Positions 1 through 7,900 of a stretch of DNA of 64,000 bases are shown here, piece by piece. The number at the start of each line of letters is the position of its first letter. Within the stretch, counting starts at the first letter, position 1. Both the position numbers and the translations under genes were made by a program. The notes below the pieces were generated by a model. The model was given only the letters and a program-made list of their open reading frames with translations, did no database searches and was not told where the DNA came from. Origin of the DNA: Verrucomicrobiota bacterium (GTDB lineage: Bacteria; Verrucomicrobiota; Verrucomicrobiia; Verrucomicrobiales; DEV007); the NCBI GenBank assembly GCA_002862135.1, contig PKCI01000038.1:1-64000 (forward strand), read 5' to 3'.

Positions 1-719
1 GCGGAGGGAGTCATTCCTCGCAGCCTTTTGAACTGATTGGAGAAATGCGACTGATCGTGAAATCCGCATTCGGCCGCGACCGTGCTGAGGTCGTCCTTTG
101 TTTCGACTAATCTTGCGGCAGCATGACGGATGCGAACGCGTAGAAGGTGTTCGATTGCAGAAGTCTTGAAGATCTGTTTAAAGACCCGCTGGAAATGCCG
201 CGGCGAATATCCTGCCACTTCGGCCAGCTCTTCCAGGGTGAGCTTTTCATCAAAGTGCGTCTCTATGTGGGCTGCGACGGCAGTCATGTGCCGGTGATCA
301 GCAGTCAGTTCATCAGTATGTTCGATCGGGCGCATGATTCCTGCAATGCCAATGACGCGACCGTCCCTGGAACGCAAGCAGATCTTGGAGGAACTATACC
401 AGTGGATATCACCGGTTCGAACATTGGGAACCCACCAGGTTTGGTTGAGAACCGGTTCTCCGCTTTCCATGACATTCATGTCTTCCCTGCGATAGGAATC
501 GGCGAGGTCACGATCGAAAAAATCGTAGTCAGTGGCCCCAAGTATCTCTTCCTTTGAGATACCAATCATGCCTAGCAACGGGCTGTTGATGGCGGTGAAT
601 TTTCCTTGCAGATCCTTGGCAAAGAAAAAGACACTAGGGAGGACGTCGAACAGCGGGGCGAGCTGAGAAGGGTCACTGATGCTGGAAAAAAAATCCGCGT
701 CCCATTTTTTGCTGTTCAT
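1..719 (-). CDS. AraC-family transcriptional regulator with N-terminal PAS domain (3' end cut by window)
   Basis: Reading the minus strand from the ATG at 717-719 gives an open frame of about 239 residues that runs off the window start, so the last residues are missing. Residues about 15-125 resemble a PAS sensor ('FFFAKDLQGKF', then 'IHWYSSSKICLRSRDGRVIG'), and residues about 142-238 are an AraC/XylS double helix-turn-helix ('LEELAEVAGYSPRHFQRVFK' and 'VAAECGFHDQSHFSNQFKRL'). The frame stops just where such proteins usually end ('GMTPS'), so nearly the whole protein is present. It probably binds DNA in response to a small ligand or redox cue sensed by the PAS domain; neither ligand nor target can be read. 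It is divergent from the small lipoprotein gene that follows. The family call is firm, the function is open. Confidence 0.9.
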   Translation of the reverse strand, partial: MNSKKWDADFFSSISDPSQLAPLFDVLPSVFFFAKDLQGKFTAINSPLLGMIGISKEEILGATDYDFFDRDLADSYRREDMNVMESGEPVLNQTWWVPNVRTGDIHWYSSSKICLRSRDGRVIGIAGIMRPIEHTDELTADHRHMTAVAAHIETHFDEKLTLEELAEVAGYSPRHFQRVFKQIFKTSAIEHLLRVRIRHAAARLVETKDDLSTVAAECGFHDQSHFSNQFKRLRGMTPS

Positions 720-892
720 CACCCAAAAAGCGTTAGATCTCCCGCCGGCGCAAGTTTTGAGATTACTCGATCTTCTCTCGCGGGTTTCGGTTCAGGCCCG
801 GTAATTGAAAGTTGCGAAAGCTGAAGCTATTGATTTTTTTGTTGTGCTAAAGGACGGAAACAATCTTTTCTCCCTCCAAAAAATGAAAAATG

Positions 893-923
893 TTGGTCTG
901 GATACGAAAAGAGACTGTATAGT
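893..923 (+). promoter_or_regulatory. candidate promoter giving a leaderless or near-leaderless transcript
   Basis: A TATAGT hexamer (918-923, five of six matches to the -10 consensus) ends seven bases before the ATG at 931. A weak TTGGTC (893-898) lies 19 bases upstream as a possible -35. That spacing would place the transcription start at or next to the start codon, and no Shine-Dalgarno sequence is visible. The -10 match is direct; promoter function is inference. Confidence 0.35.
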
Positions 924-930
924 TTTTCTT

Positions 931-1068
931 ATGAAGTCGTTAGTTACTATTCTCGTTATCCTCGCCCTTGTTTCGGTCTCGATTCTCTCCTCTTCATGTG
1001 CGACGGCAGTCGGTGTGGGTAAGGATTTGCAAACATTCGGCCAGGCACTCGAGAACGCTGCACGCTAG
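931..1068 (+). CDS. entericidin-like small lipoprotein
   Basis: A 45-residue protein with a lysine-start signal peptide, a hydrophobic stretch and a lipobox-type cysteine ('SILSSSCATA'), then 'GVGKDLQTFGQALENAAR'. The pattern Cys, short linker, G-x-G-K-D, amphipathic tail is that of the entericidin A/B family: tiny membrane-anchored lipoproteins, one of which is toxic and the other antidotal in enterobacteria. In this phylum single copies are common and their role is not known. The ATG at 931 was chosen over upstream in-frame starts because the signal peptide begins there. No paired antidote-like gene is seen next to it, so a toxin-antidote role is not supported. Confidence 0.75.
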   Translation: MKSLVTILVILALVSVSILSSSCATAVGVGKDLQTFGQALENAAR

Positions 1069-1080
1069 TGTTGCTCGGTT

Positions 1081-1204
1081 CGTTTCAGGGCTTGCGATCA
1101 AAGGCGATCAATCCGAGGGGATTGCTCATCCTACCAAGCGCCACCTTCGCCTCGCCGTGAAACAGAACGCTGTGGTTGACAACCTGAAGATCTGGAAGCG
1201 CTAG
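1081..1204 (+). pseudogene. C-terminal remnant of a LamG/DUF1080-type exported protein
   Basis: The frame that ends with TAG at 1202-1204 encodes 'SEGIAHPTKRHLRLAV' followed by 'AVVDNLKIWKR' and a stop. This resembles the last beta strands of concanavalin/DUF1080-like proteins common in the PVC phyla, whose ends often carry 'seGiaHPTK' and 'vDNlkiW' (recalled from the family, not searched). No upstream part of such a gene is present in frame, because the lipoprotein gene lies immediately before it, so this is most likely a fragment left by a deletion. Confidence 0.45.
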
Positions 1205-1638
1205 TCTTCAGCATTCGGATTCTTGAAAATCTCGACGAGCTTTCGTCCATGTAGAGTCTTCTTGCTGTTTTGCATCTTGGTATCTTCACCTGTTCCCTAC
1301 ACTCTTTTGGCGCACAGCCTGATGATTGGAGCTGACCACGCGCAGGCCTTCGGGGAATTCTGTAGCTTGTCGGTTTTGATTCCAATTAGGTTGAGCCCGC
1401 GGTACCCTAGAAGATAACGAGAGCGATCAATGGTAAACGGAGAGACATGGGGTTTTCCGTCGCTGAAGCCGTGTTTCGACAGGGGGCCGGAGGAATAGAA
1501 TTAGCGATCGGAGGATCCAGTCTCTGCGTGAGAATTTTTCATGATCACACCTTTTCTCACCAACGTGAAAAGAATATGAAGATAGTAGGAAATCTTCGTG
1601 AATTGGGCCAGCAAAGCGACAAATAGCTCCCGCGCTGT
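1205..1638. other. intergenic stretch without a convincing gene
   Basis: No frame in these 434 bases has sustained protein-like character. On the minus strand a signal-peptide-like start (ATG near 1447, 'MSLRLPLIALVIF') runs into TAG after 13 codons and shortly into TAA, and further short open pieces in different frames follow down to about 1205. This may be another eroded exported protein, but I cannot assign a family. No tRNA or hairpin terminator was seen. Confidence 0.4.
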
Positions 1639-2478
1639 TTAACGCTCAACTTCAAAACCCACTTCGTCGCAGATGGCCCGCATGCGTTCGAGGCCGACTT
1701 TTGCCGTTTCCAGTGGGTCCTTGGACCACCATTCAGCATTGAAGAGTTCCAGGCTGATCCACTTGTCGTAGCCTTTATCCTTGAGGACGGTGAGCTCAGC
1801 TTTGAGATCAATGATGCCGTCACCAACCATGACCCGGTGACTGTCGTTTTGTTCGCCGCTGGGAATTCCAGCGGGAGCATCGTTGATATGATAATGACTG
1901 ATGCGCTCGAGTGGGATGTCGCGGATATCGTCGAGGGTGGTCTTGTTGTTCCAGTTGTGGAAGGCGTCGAGAATCGTTACAGGCCGGCCCCACGTCGCGT
2001 CGTCAGCATGGGAACGATCCAGAACAGTGAGAACATCGGGAAGATTGTTTAGGCTCTTGAAGAAACTGATGTATTCCATCACGGCCTGAACGCCGGTTTC
2101 ACTGCCGATCTGCAGGAGCTCGCTATAGCCTTCGTGGAGATGGTTAAATCCCGTTTGAGCCACCGGCGGGGTGCAGATTAATAGAGGAGCACCGAACCTC
2201 GCTGCCAGTTCAAAGCGGCGGCGTGCTTCTTCCATCGCGACCTTGTAGTCAAGTCCGCTGACATCGCCCCATCCTCGGACAGCGATAAATGCCGGGATAT
2301 CGAGCCCGTGATCAGCGAGCGCTTTCTCAACGTCACGAACTTCACCACCGCGACCGATGTATTCGTAAATTTCGACGGCCCAGAGTTCAATGCCGCTGTA
2401 ACCAGCTTCGCCGGCGACGCGAATTTTTTCGAGAAGCGGAGTCGGCTTGATCGTTGAAGCATTGAGCGAGAGACGCAT
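1639..2478 (-). CDS. sugar phosphate isomerase/epimerase-like TIM-barrel protein
   Basis: 279 residues with the outline of the xylose-isomerase-like / AP-endonuclease-2 superfamily: 'MRLSLNASTI' first strand, 'AGYSGIELWA' typical second strand, the metal-ligand-like Glu in 'VMEYISF', His in 'ISHYHINDAP', and a late 'ISLELFNAEWW' strand. Family members isomerise or epimerise free or phosphorylated sugars with a divalent metal; the substrate here is unknown. It is the downstream partner of the preceding minus-strand gene, whose TGA overlaps this ATG by one base (TGATG), so the two are almost certainly translated together. No signal peptide, hence cytoplasmic. Confidence 0.8.
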   Translation of the reverse strand: MRLSLNASTIKPTPLLEKIRVAGEAGYSGIELWAVEIYEYIGRGGEVRDVEKALADHGLDIPAFIAVRGWGDVSGLDYKVAMEEARRRFELAARFGAPLLICTPPVAQTGFNHLHEGYSELLQIGSETGVQAVMEYISFFKSLNNLPDVLTVLDRSHADDATWGRPVTILDAFHNWNNKTTLDDIRDIPLERISHYHINDAPAGIPSGEQNDSHRVMVGDGIIDLKAELTVLKDKGYDKWISLELFNAEWWSKDPLETAKVGLERMRAICDEVGFEVER

Positions 2479-3587
2479 CAGCCGAGGATTTCATTAACTC
2501 GTTCCATTGGCAAGAAATGCCCAACCAGCGGCTGGCAAAGATCAGGCTGACTCTGTTGCCAGTTGGCGAAGATGCCTTCATTGGTGACGAGCGTGGCGAT
2601 GTAGCGCGAACAGCCTGTTCCGCGAGGAGAAACAAAAAGAGGGGCTTCAACGGAAATACTTTCGATCTGCGTCAGGTCACTATCAACCCCGACGGCGATG
2701 CCTCCAATCTCTTCACAAGACCAGCCGCGCGGCCGGGATACGGCGGTGGGGTTTTCGTCGAGCTGACGCAGGCTTTCGCAGCTATCGTAGAAGTAGAGGG
2801 AAAGGTCAGGACCTCCAGCAAACGCTCCGGTCTTGGGGATCGCGAGACGTTCAGTGGCGCGGGCTGCCGCAATGTCCCAGACGGGGCCGCGCTGGAGCAG
2901 ACTGTCAGTGACCTTTTCATAAGTTTCGGACCCTGCTCTGCGGAGCAACATGGCGGTTCCGCTGCTGGACCAGGTGAAGGGGTGAGTGCAATAGCCGAGA
3001 GCGAGGTCTCCGTTGGGGAGATCAAAGACCCAAGGATCCTTGCAATGGAGGCGTTCAGGATTATCGGAGCCGAAGGGAATGATCTCTTCGATGTTTTCAG
3101 GACTCAGGTTCTCTACCTTATCGGCGTGGATTCGATCGATGCTCCAGACACCAGCGCCGGGTTTTTGATAGTTGGCGAGGCGCTCGGGATACTTGGCATC
3201 TTTTTCCGTCGAGATGAACAGTTCAATACCATCATCGGCGAGGTGGAGAGCGACACCCTCGATCGAAACAATCCCCATGCCTCTGTGGGCTAGGTCAGCC
3301 TTGGTAAAAGAAACGATCTTCTCAAACTTACTGTGCGCATCCGGCGCCCGGAAGATTGCGAGTTCGAGTCCGCGAGCTCCAGCGCCGACTCCGGTGCGGG
3401 AATCGCCATAGTTGCGGAAGCGTCCTGCGATTAGAATCGATCCGTCACGGTCTTGAATCACGTTGCCACCTCCAAACCAGAACCCGGTGCTCCGGTCCTG
3501 GGGTTCTACGATGGTGCGGGCATTTTCCTGGTCGATGAGCTCGGTGGCAAGTTGAGTGAGTTTTTGTTTCTGATCGTCGGTTATCAT
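2478..3587 (-). CDS. conserved hypothetical protein, probable five-bladed beta-propeller (glycosidase-like)
   Basis: 369 residues without signal peptide. The sequence has repeated short strands and the pattern of GH32/GH43/sialidase-like propellers ('GGGNVIQDRDGSILIAGRFR', 'LHCKDPWVFDLPNGDLALGY', 'FVSPRGTGCSRYIATLV'), with acidic residues after glycine-rich turns that could be catalytic or structural. I do not recognise the exact family. Its coupling (TGATG) to a sugar isomerase-like gene suggests the pair handles one sugar or glycoside in the cytoplasm. Function is inference from context; the fold guess is moderate. Confidence 0.6.
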   Translation of the reverse strand: MITDDQKQKLTQLATELIDQENARTIVEPQDRSTGFWFGGGNVIQDRDGSILIAGRFRNYGDSRTGVGAGARGLELAIFRAPDAHSKFEKIVSFTKADLAHRGMGIVSIEGVALHLADDGIELFISTEKDAKYPERLANYQKPGAGVWSIDRIHADKVENLSPENIEEIIPFGSDNPERLHCKDPWVFDLPNGDLALGYCTHPFTWSSSGTAMLLRRAGSETYEKVTDSLLQRGPVWDIAAARATERLAIPKTGAFAGGPDLSLYFYDSCESLRQLDENPTAVSRPRGWSCEEIGGIAVGVDSDLTQIESISVEAPLFVSPRGTGCSRYIATLVTNEGIFANWQQSQPDLCQPLVGHFLPMERVNEILG

Positions 3588-3632
3588 GCTGCGAAATCAG
3601 CGGGGGTTCGTGAGTCGTGAAAAGTGATTCGG

Positions 3633-4514
3633 CTAGGCGCCTCTTCGTGAAACAAAGTCAAAGAGGACCCGTTCCAGCGGTTCATCTGTCGGAACTAATT
3701 GATGGTTGACTCCGTGGCGTCCTGCAAGGTGTATGACAGACTCCTGGTGAGCTTTGAGCCTCTTGAGATAGCTGGCGCGGGCGATGTCCGGGTCGATGAA
3801 CAGATCCTTCCCGGTCTCGGTATCCCGATAGTGGGTGGCTTTGTCGAAATTGAAATCTAGTTCGCGTCGATCCATGATCTGGAAAATGGCGAGGTCGTGA
3901 CCGCCGGCGGCTAGGTATCCGATCTGGCGCTCCAGTTCTTCGAGCGGCGCGAGCAGGTCGGACATCAGGATGATGAGGCTGCGCTTGCGAATGAGTTCGT
4001 GCAGGCCTTTCATCGCGGCACCGAGATCGGTGCCTTCTCCAGCCGGTGCTTTTTCCAACTGCAGCATCAGCCTCCGCAGCTGTCCGGGTCGATTGCGGGC
4101 GGGGATATGCTGATCGACTTTCTGGTCGAAGGTGGTCAGGCCTACTGCATCGTTTTGGCCCATAAGGAAATAGGCGAGCGTAGCGGCGAATGTGGCGGCG
4201 TATTCCTGTTTCGTGTAGCCGGCTGAGCCGTAGATCATGGACTGGCTGCGATCGAGCAGGAGGTGGGCGCGCAGGTTGGTCTCGTCTTCGAATTTCTTGA
4301 TAAATGCACGATCACTGCGCGCCATCACTTTCCAGTCAAGGAAGCGCGGATCATCGCCGCGGGCGTAGGGACGGTATTCGCTAAACTCCACCGAGAATCC
4401 GTGGAAGGGGGAGCGATGAAGCCCCTTCCAGAATCCTTCCATGACCATGCGGGCGCGAAGCTCCAGCGACTTCACCCGCATCAAGGCGGCAGGATCGATG
4501 TAGTTGGCGGTCAT
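3633..4514 (-). CDS. DUF58 family protein
   Basis: 293 residues. Residues 53-61 carry the DUF58 signature 'GDDPRFLDW'. A von Willebrand A-like MIDAS sequence 'DRSQS' is at 88-92, and a later strand 'SLIILMSDLL' fits the same fold. DUF58 proteins are encoded beside MoxR-type AAA ATPases almost everywhere and are thought to act with them as chaperone-like assembly factors for other protein complexes. Here the MoxR gene lies 76 bases upstream on the same strand, as expected. This is a short, soluble form without N-terminal membrane helices. No further BatA/B-type genes follow. Confidence 0.9.
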   Translation of the reverse strand: MTANYIDPAALMRVKSLELRARMVMEGFWKGLHRSPFHGFSVEFSEYRPYARGDDPRFLDWKVMARSDRAFIKKFEDETNLRAHLLLDRSQSMIYGSAGYTKQEYAATFAATLAYFLMGQNDAVGLTTFDQKVDQHIPARNRPGQLRRLMLQLEKAPAGEGTDLGAAMKGLHELIRKRSLIILMSDLLAPLEELERQIGYLAAGGHDLAIFQIMDRRELDFNFDKATHYRDTETGKDLFIDPDIARASYLKRLKAHQESVIHLAGRHGVNHQLVPTDEPLERVLFDFVSRRGA

Positions 4515-4590
4515 CTCGGTAGTCAGTAATTAGTGTTCGGCAGTCAATGGGACTGAATACTGACCAGTGATAGCTAGCCACTGCGGCGGG

Positions 4591-5658
4591 CTATGCTCGC
4601 TCGGGGGTAATGTCGATCAGCTTGTCGATGACCTGATCAATCGTGATTCCCTCGGCTTCGGCGCGATAGTTAGTCAGGATCCGGTGACGAAGCACCGGGC
4701 CTGCCATCGAGCGAATATCGTCATAGCTGACATGGGCACGCCCGTCGAGAAGAGCCTTGGTCTTGGCGCCGAGGACGAGGTTTTGCCCGGCTCGCGTACC
4801 AGCTCCCCAGTTGACCCATTCGTTGATGTAGTCGCTGGTGTTGCCCTGGCCTGGACGGGAATTAGCGGCAATGCGAACCGCATAGCGAATGACCTCTTCG
4901 GCGATAGGAACGCGTCGAACGACATCGTGGCATTTCTGGAGGTCGTCGCCGCTGAAGATCGATTCGACTTCTTCGCCGCCGGAACCGGTGGTCTGGGAAA
5001 CCACGGCGACTTCCTCGTCCTCAGAAAGGTAGTCGATCACGATGTTGAACATGAAACGGTCAAGCTGTGCTTCCGGCAGGGGATAGGTGCCTTCCATTTC
5101 GATGGGGTTCTGCGTCGCGAGGACAAAGAAAGGCTTTTCCAGTTCCATGGTCTGGCCGGCTGCGGAAACCTGCTTCTCCTGCATGGCTTCAAGCAGAGCC
5201 GCCTGAGTCTTGGGTGGGGTCCGGTTGATCTCGTCAGCTAGGATGAGGTTGGCAAAGATTGGCCCGCGATTGAAAACGAGCTCACGGTGACCTTCAGAGG
5301 TTTCTTCGAGGATCTCCGTCCCGGTAATGTCAGACGGCATCAGGTCCGGAGTGAACTGAATCCGGTTGAAAGAGAGATCAAAGACCTTGGCGAGGGTGCT
5401 GACGAGAAGGGTTTTCGCCAGACCCGGAGCTCCTGTGATGAGGCAGTGGCCGCCGGAAAGCAGAGCAATAAGCATCTGGTCGACCACATCGTCCTGGCCG
5501 ATGATGACCTTGCGCAGTTCCTTACCGATGGTAATGCGGGCCTGGCCGAGTTTTTCGACCATTTCCTGCTCCAGATCTCCTGATTTCGGGGGCGGAGAGG
5601 TTTCGGGTTTGGTGGGGGGTTCGGTTTCGGCGGCGTCGGGGGAGGAGTCTTCGCTCAT
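4591..5658 (-). CDS. MoxR-family AAA+ ATPase
   Basis: 355 residues from the ATG at 5656-5658. Upstream in-frame starts exist, but this one begins the usual N-terminal region, which here is acidic and proline-rich (residues 1-30). Walker A 'GAPGLAKT' is at 76-83, Walker B 'LILADEIN' at 138-145, sensor 1 'ATQNP' at 181-185, and the MoxR-specific 'GTYPLPEAQLDRF' follows. These ATPases remodel or activate partner proteins together with vWA/DUF58 proteins such as the one encoded just downstream. The gene is divergent from rpmI, so a shared intergenic region of about 190 bases drives both directions. Confidence 0.95.
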   Translation of the reverse strand: MSEDSSPDAAETEPPTKPETSPPPKSGDLEQEMVEKLGQARITIGKELRKVIIGQDDVVDQMLIALLSGGHCLITGAPGLAKTLLVSTLAKVFDLSFNRIQFTPDLMPSDITGTEILEETSEGHRELVFNRGPIFANLILADEINRTPPKTQAALLEAMQEKQVSAAGQTMELEKPFFVLATQNPIEMEGTYPLPEAQLDRFMFNIVIDYLSEDEEVAVVSQTTGSGGEEVESIFSGDDLQKCHDVVRRVPIAEEVIRYAVRIAANSRPGQGNTSDYINEWVNWGAGTRAGQNLVLGAKTKALLDGRAHVSYDDIRSMAGPVLRHRILTNYRAEAEGITIDQVIDKLIDITPERA

Positions 5659-5846
5659 ATCTGAGTGGCGAATGTAGCGGGTAGTGTGCCGGGTGTGAAC
5701 CAAATAAAGCCCGCTGAGAGTCCGGTTTCGCGTCCCGCTTTTTGAGGAGGAAACTTCCTGAAATCCCACTGGCTCAGGGTCTGGAGAGGAAAAAGGGTGG
5801 TAATTTCCGTTGCATTCGGCTTATTCGAGCTTAGAATCCGCCCGCT

Positions 5847-6059
5847 ATGGCACGAGTTGCTGGAAAAGCTAAAACACGAAAAGGCGTCGCCAAAAGATTT
5901 AAGGTGACGGGCAGCGGACGTGTTCTTCGTCGGAAACAGGGTAAAAGACACCTGAACCGTCGTAAGAACGCAAAGCGCATGCGTCGCTTGGGTCAAGCTA
6001 CCCTCGCGGCTAAGTGCGACGAGAAGAACATCAAAGCTGATCTTCCGTTCTCCCATTAA
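5847..6059 (+). CDS. rpmI: 50S ribosomal protein L35
   Basis: 70 residues, very basic, with the L35 pattern 'KTRKGVAKRFKVTGSGRVLR' and 'RMRRLGQATLAA'. It is a component of the large ribosomal subunit. It is followed by rplT, the classical partner. The usual upstream partner infC (initiation factor 3) is not in this window; a MoxR gene points the other way instead. Confidence 0.97.
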   Translation: MARVAGKAKTRKGVAKRFKVTGSGRVLRRKQGKRHLNRRKNAKRMRRLGQATLAAKCDEKNIKADLPFSH

Positions 6060-6115
6060 TTTGTGAGTCTTATTCCGCTAAGGATCGGCCAAATCGATCC
6101 ACGACTGAGTTGACT

Positions 6116-6144
6116 GGTGGCGCGGCAAAATGCCTACCGCCACC
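6116..6144 (+). promoter_or_regulatory. stable hairpin in the rpmI-rplT spacer, candidate autoregulatory element
   Basis: GGTGGCG (6116-6122) pairs with CGCCACC (6138-6144), with an inner GGC (6124-6126) pairing with GCC (6132-6134) around an AAAAT loop. The whole spacer is 148 bases, long for two co-transcribed ribosomal genes, and no terminator T-tract follows. In other bacteria L20 represses its own operon by binding an RNA that mimics its rRNA site; this hairpin may belong to such an element. That role is inference. Confidence 0.4.
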
Positions 6145-6207
6145 TGACGAGAGGGTGAGTCAGCCAGTTGACGTAAAAACAACAGCCCGCTCGGAGGAAA
6201 ATAAAAA

Positions 6208-6585
6208 ATGCCACGTGCAACAAACGCGCCTGCCAGCCGCAAGCGCAGAAATCGTATCCTGAAGAAAGCGAAGGGGTTCCGCGGTTCACGCTCGAAACTC
6301 TACCGCACCGCTAAAGACTCGGTCTACAAAGCTCAGCAGTGGGCCTACCGCGACCGTAAAAATCGCAAGCGTACCTTCCGTCGCCTCTGGATTGCCCGGA
6401 TCAGCGCAGGTGCCAAGAACAACGGTATGAACTACTCCCGTTTCATGGAGGGACTCGGCGCCGCTGGTATCGAGCTCGATCGTAAGGTCCTCTCCGACCT
6501 TGCCATCCAAGACGAAGCCGCCTTTACCGCTCTGGTAGAGAAGTCCAAAGCAGCCCTGGAGGAAAAAGCCAAGCAGGCTGCCTGA
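6208..6585 (+). CDS. rplT: 50S ribosomal protein L20
   Basis: 125 residues, slightly longer than the usual 117-120 because of an alanine/lysine-rich tail. It carries the L20 core: 'RILKKAKGFRGSRSKLYRTA', 'RDRKNRKRTFRRLWIARI', and 'NYSRFMEGL' with 'LDRKVLSDLAI'. L20 binds 23S rRNA early in assembly of the large subunit and is often an autorepressor. A GGAGG-like ribosome site (CGGAGGAAAA) lies just before the ATG, one of the few clear ones in the window. A strong terminator follows at 6614. Confidence 0.97.
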   Translation: MPRATNAPASRKRRNRILKKAKGFRGSRSKLYRTAKDSVYKAQQWAYRDRKNRKRTFRRLWIARISAGAKNNGMNYSRFMEGLGAAGIELDRKVLSDLAIQDEAAFTALVEKSKAALEEKAKQAA

Positions 6586-6613
6586 TTCACCTCAGGTCAT
6601 TTAACCTTTACCG

Positions 6614-6655
6614 AAAAGCCGGTAGGTCCGCCTGGGTGGACCACCGGCTTTTTTT
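6614..6655 (+). terminator. Rho-independent terminator after rplT
   Basis: AAAAGCCGGT (6614-6623) plus GGTCC (6625-6629) pair with GGACC (6638-6642) plus ACCGGCTTTT (6643-6652), leaving one bulged A at 6624 and an 8-base loop, followed by a T-run through 6655. It separates rpmI-rplT from pheST. Confidence 0.93.
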
Positions 6656-6850
6656 ATCTCTTTTTCCTTTTCTTAATCTTTTTCTTTTTTCGTTCGAACC
6701 TGAGGTGGTCGAATTGCCGTGGAATCCCGAGAAAATGTAAAAGAGAATGAGTAAGAAAAAGACAGAGGGGGAGGGCCCCTTCTTGAAAATCTACCAAACC
6801 CTGTTAGGTCTCGGACTGAATAGTCTCGCACTGAACCCTGTTACATCGAC

Positions 6851-7870
6851 ATGCTTGCAGAACTGGATGCCATTAAGAGCGACGCGCTGAGCGCGATCGC
6901 GGCAATTACTGACGAAGCCGGCCTCGAAGAAGCCCGCGTGGGCTTTCTCGGCAAAAAAGGGCGTCTTACCGCTGCCAGCGCCGGAATGCGTGACGTGCCG
7001 AGGGAGCAGAAAAAGGACGTGGGTCAGAAGCTCAACGAGGTTCGCATGGCCATCACCGCGGCTCTTGAGGGGAAGGGGGCCGTTTTAACTGCCGCCAAGG
7101 ACGCCGCCGCTTTCGCATCCATCGATGCGACCCTCCCGTCTCGGCCGCTTCCGGAGGGTGGGCTTCATCCGCTTACTCACGTTCTCAACGAAGCCGTTTT
7201 CATCTTGCGTCGGATGGGTTTTGCCCTCGCCGAAGGTCCTGAGATCGAGACTGAATGGCATTGCTTTGACGCTCTCAATACGCCTGAGGATCACCCGGCC
7301 CGCAACGAGAGCGATACGTTCTACTTCGAGAACGGCAAATTGCTTCGCACTCACACTTCCTCAGTGCAAATTCGTACGATGGAAAAAGAGATGCCTCCGG
7401 TTCGCATCATCGCCCCCGGCAGTGCTTTTCGCCGCGATGAAATCGATGCCACTCACCTAAGTGTGTTCCACCAACTTGAAGGACTCTACGTCGATAAGAA
7501 TGTGACTCTCGCTGATTTGAAAGGAACATTGGAGTATTTCTTCCGCGAGCTTTTCGGTTCCAGGACGGAAGTGCGCTTCCGTCCTCACTTCTTCCCGTTT
7601 ACCGAGCCAAGCTTCGAAGTGGATTTGAAACTGCACGCCACTGGCAAGGCAGCTAAGTGGATCGAGATCGCCGGCTGCGGAATCGTTGATCCCGCAGTCT
7701 TCACTGAAGTTTCTACCAAACGTGGTGATGCCGCTTACGATCCTTCGGAAATTTCTGGCTTCGCTTTCGGCATGGGATTAGATCGTCTCGCGATGATTAT
7801 GTATGGTATTCCGGATTTACGACTGTTGATCGAAAATGATGTCCGCTTCCTCAGTCAGTTTGCCAAGTAG
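6851..7870 (+). CDS. pheS: phenylalanyl-tRNA synthetase alpha subunit
   Basis: 339 residues, the normal length. An N-terminal coiled-coil arm with 'LGKKGRLTAAS' is followed by the class II synthetase core: 'HPARNESDTFYF', 'LLRTHTSSVQIRTM', 'GSAFRRDEIDATH' (motif 2), 'WIEIAGCGIVDP' and 'GFAFGMGLDRLAMI' (motif 3). It charges tRNA-Phe as an alpha2-beta2 enzyme with PheT, encoded 30 bases downstream. A 195-base gap after the rplT terminator leaves room for its own promoter. Confidence 0.97.
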   Translation: MLAELDAIKSDALSAIAAITDEAGLEEARVGFLGKKGRLTAASAGMRDVPREQKKDVGQKLNEVRMAITAALEGKGAVLTAAKDAAAFASIDATLPSRPLPEGGLHPLTHVLNEAVFILRRMGFALAEGPEIETEWHCFDALNTPEDHPARNESDTFYFENGKLLRTHTSSVQIRTMEKEMPPVRIIAPGSAFRRDEIDATHLSVFHQLEGLYVDKNVTLADLKGTLEYFFRELFGSRTEVRFRPHFFPFTEPSFEVDLKLHATGKAAKWIEIAGCGIVDPAVFTEVSTKRGDAAYDPSEISGFAFGMGLDRLAMIMYGIPDLRLLIENDVRFLSQFAK

Positions 7871-7900
7871 TGTGGCCTAACCTTTTTCGAACTTATTTCC

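Noticed and set aside
2517-3293. Long plus-strand open frame of 258 codons
   Set aside because: It lies entirely opposite the 369-residue minus-strand gene, has no recognisable domain, and its length follows from the high G+C third positions of the real gene.
4567-5241. Plus-strand open frame of 224 codons
   Set aside because: Antisense shadow of the MoxR ATPase gene, which has all AAA+ motifs.
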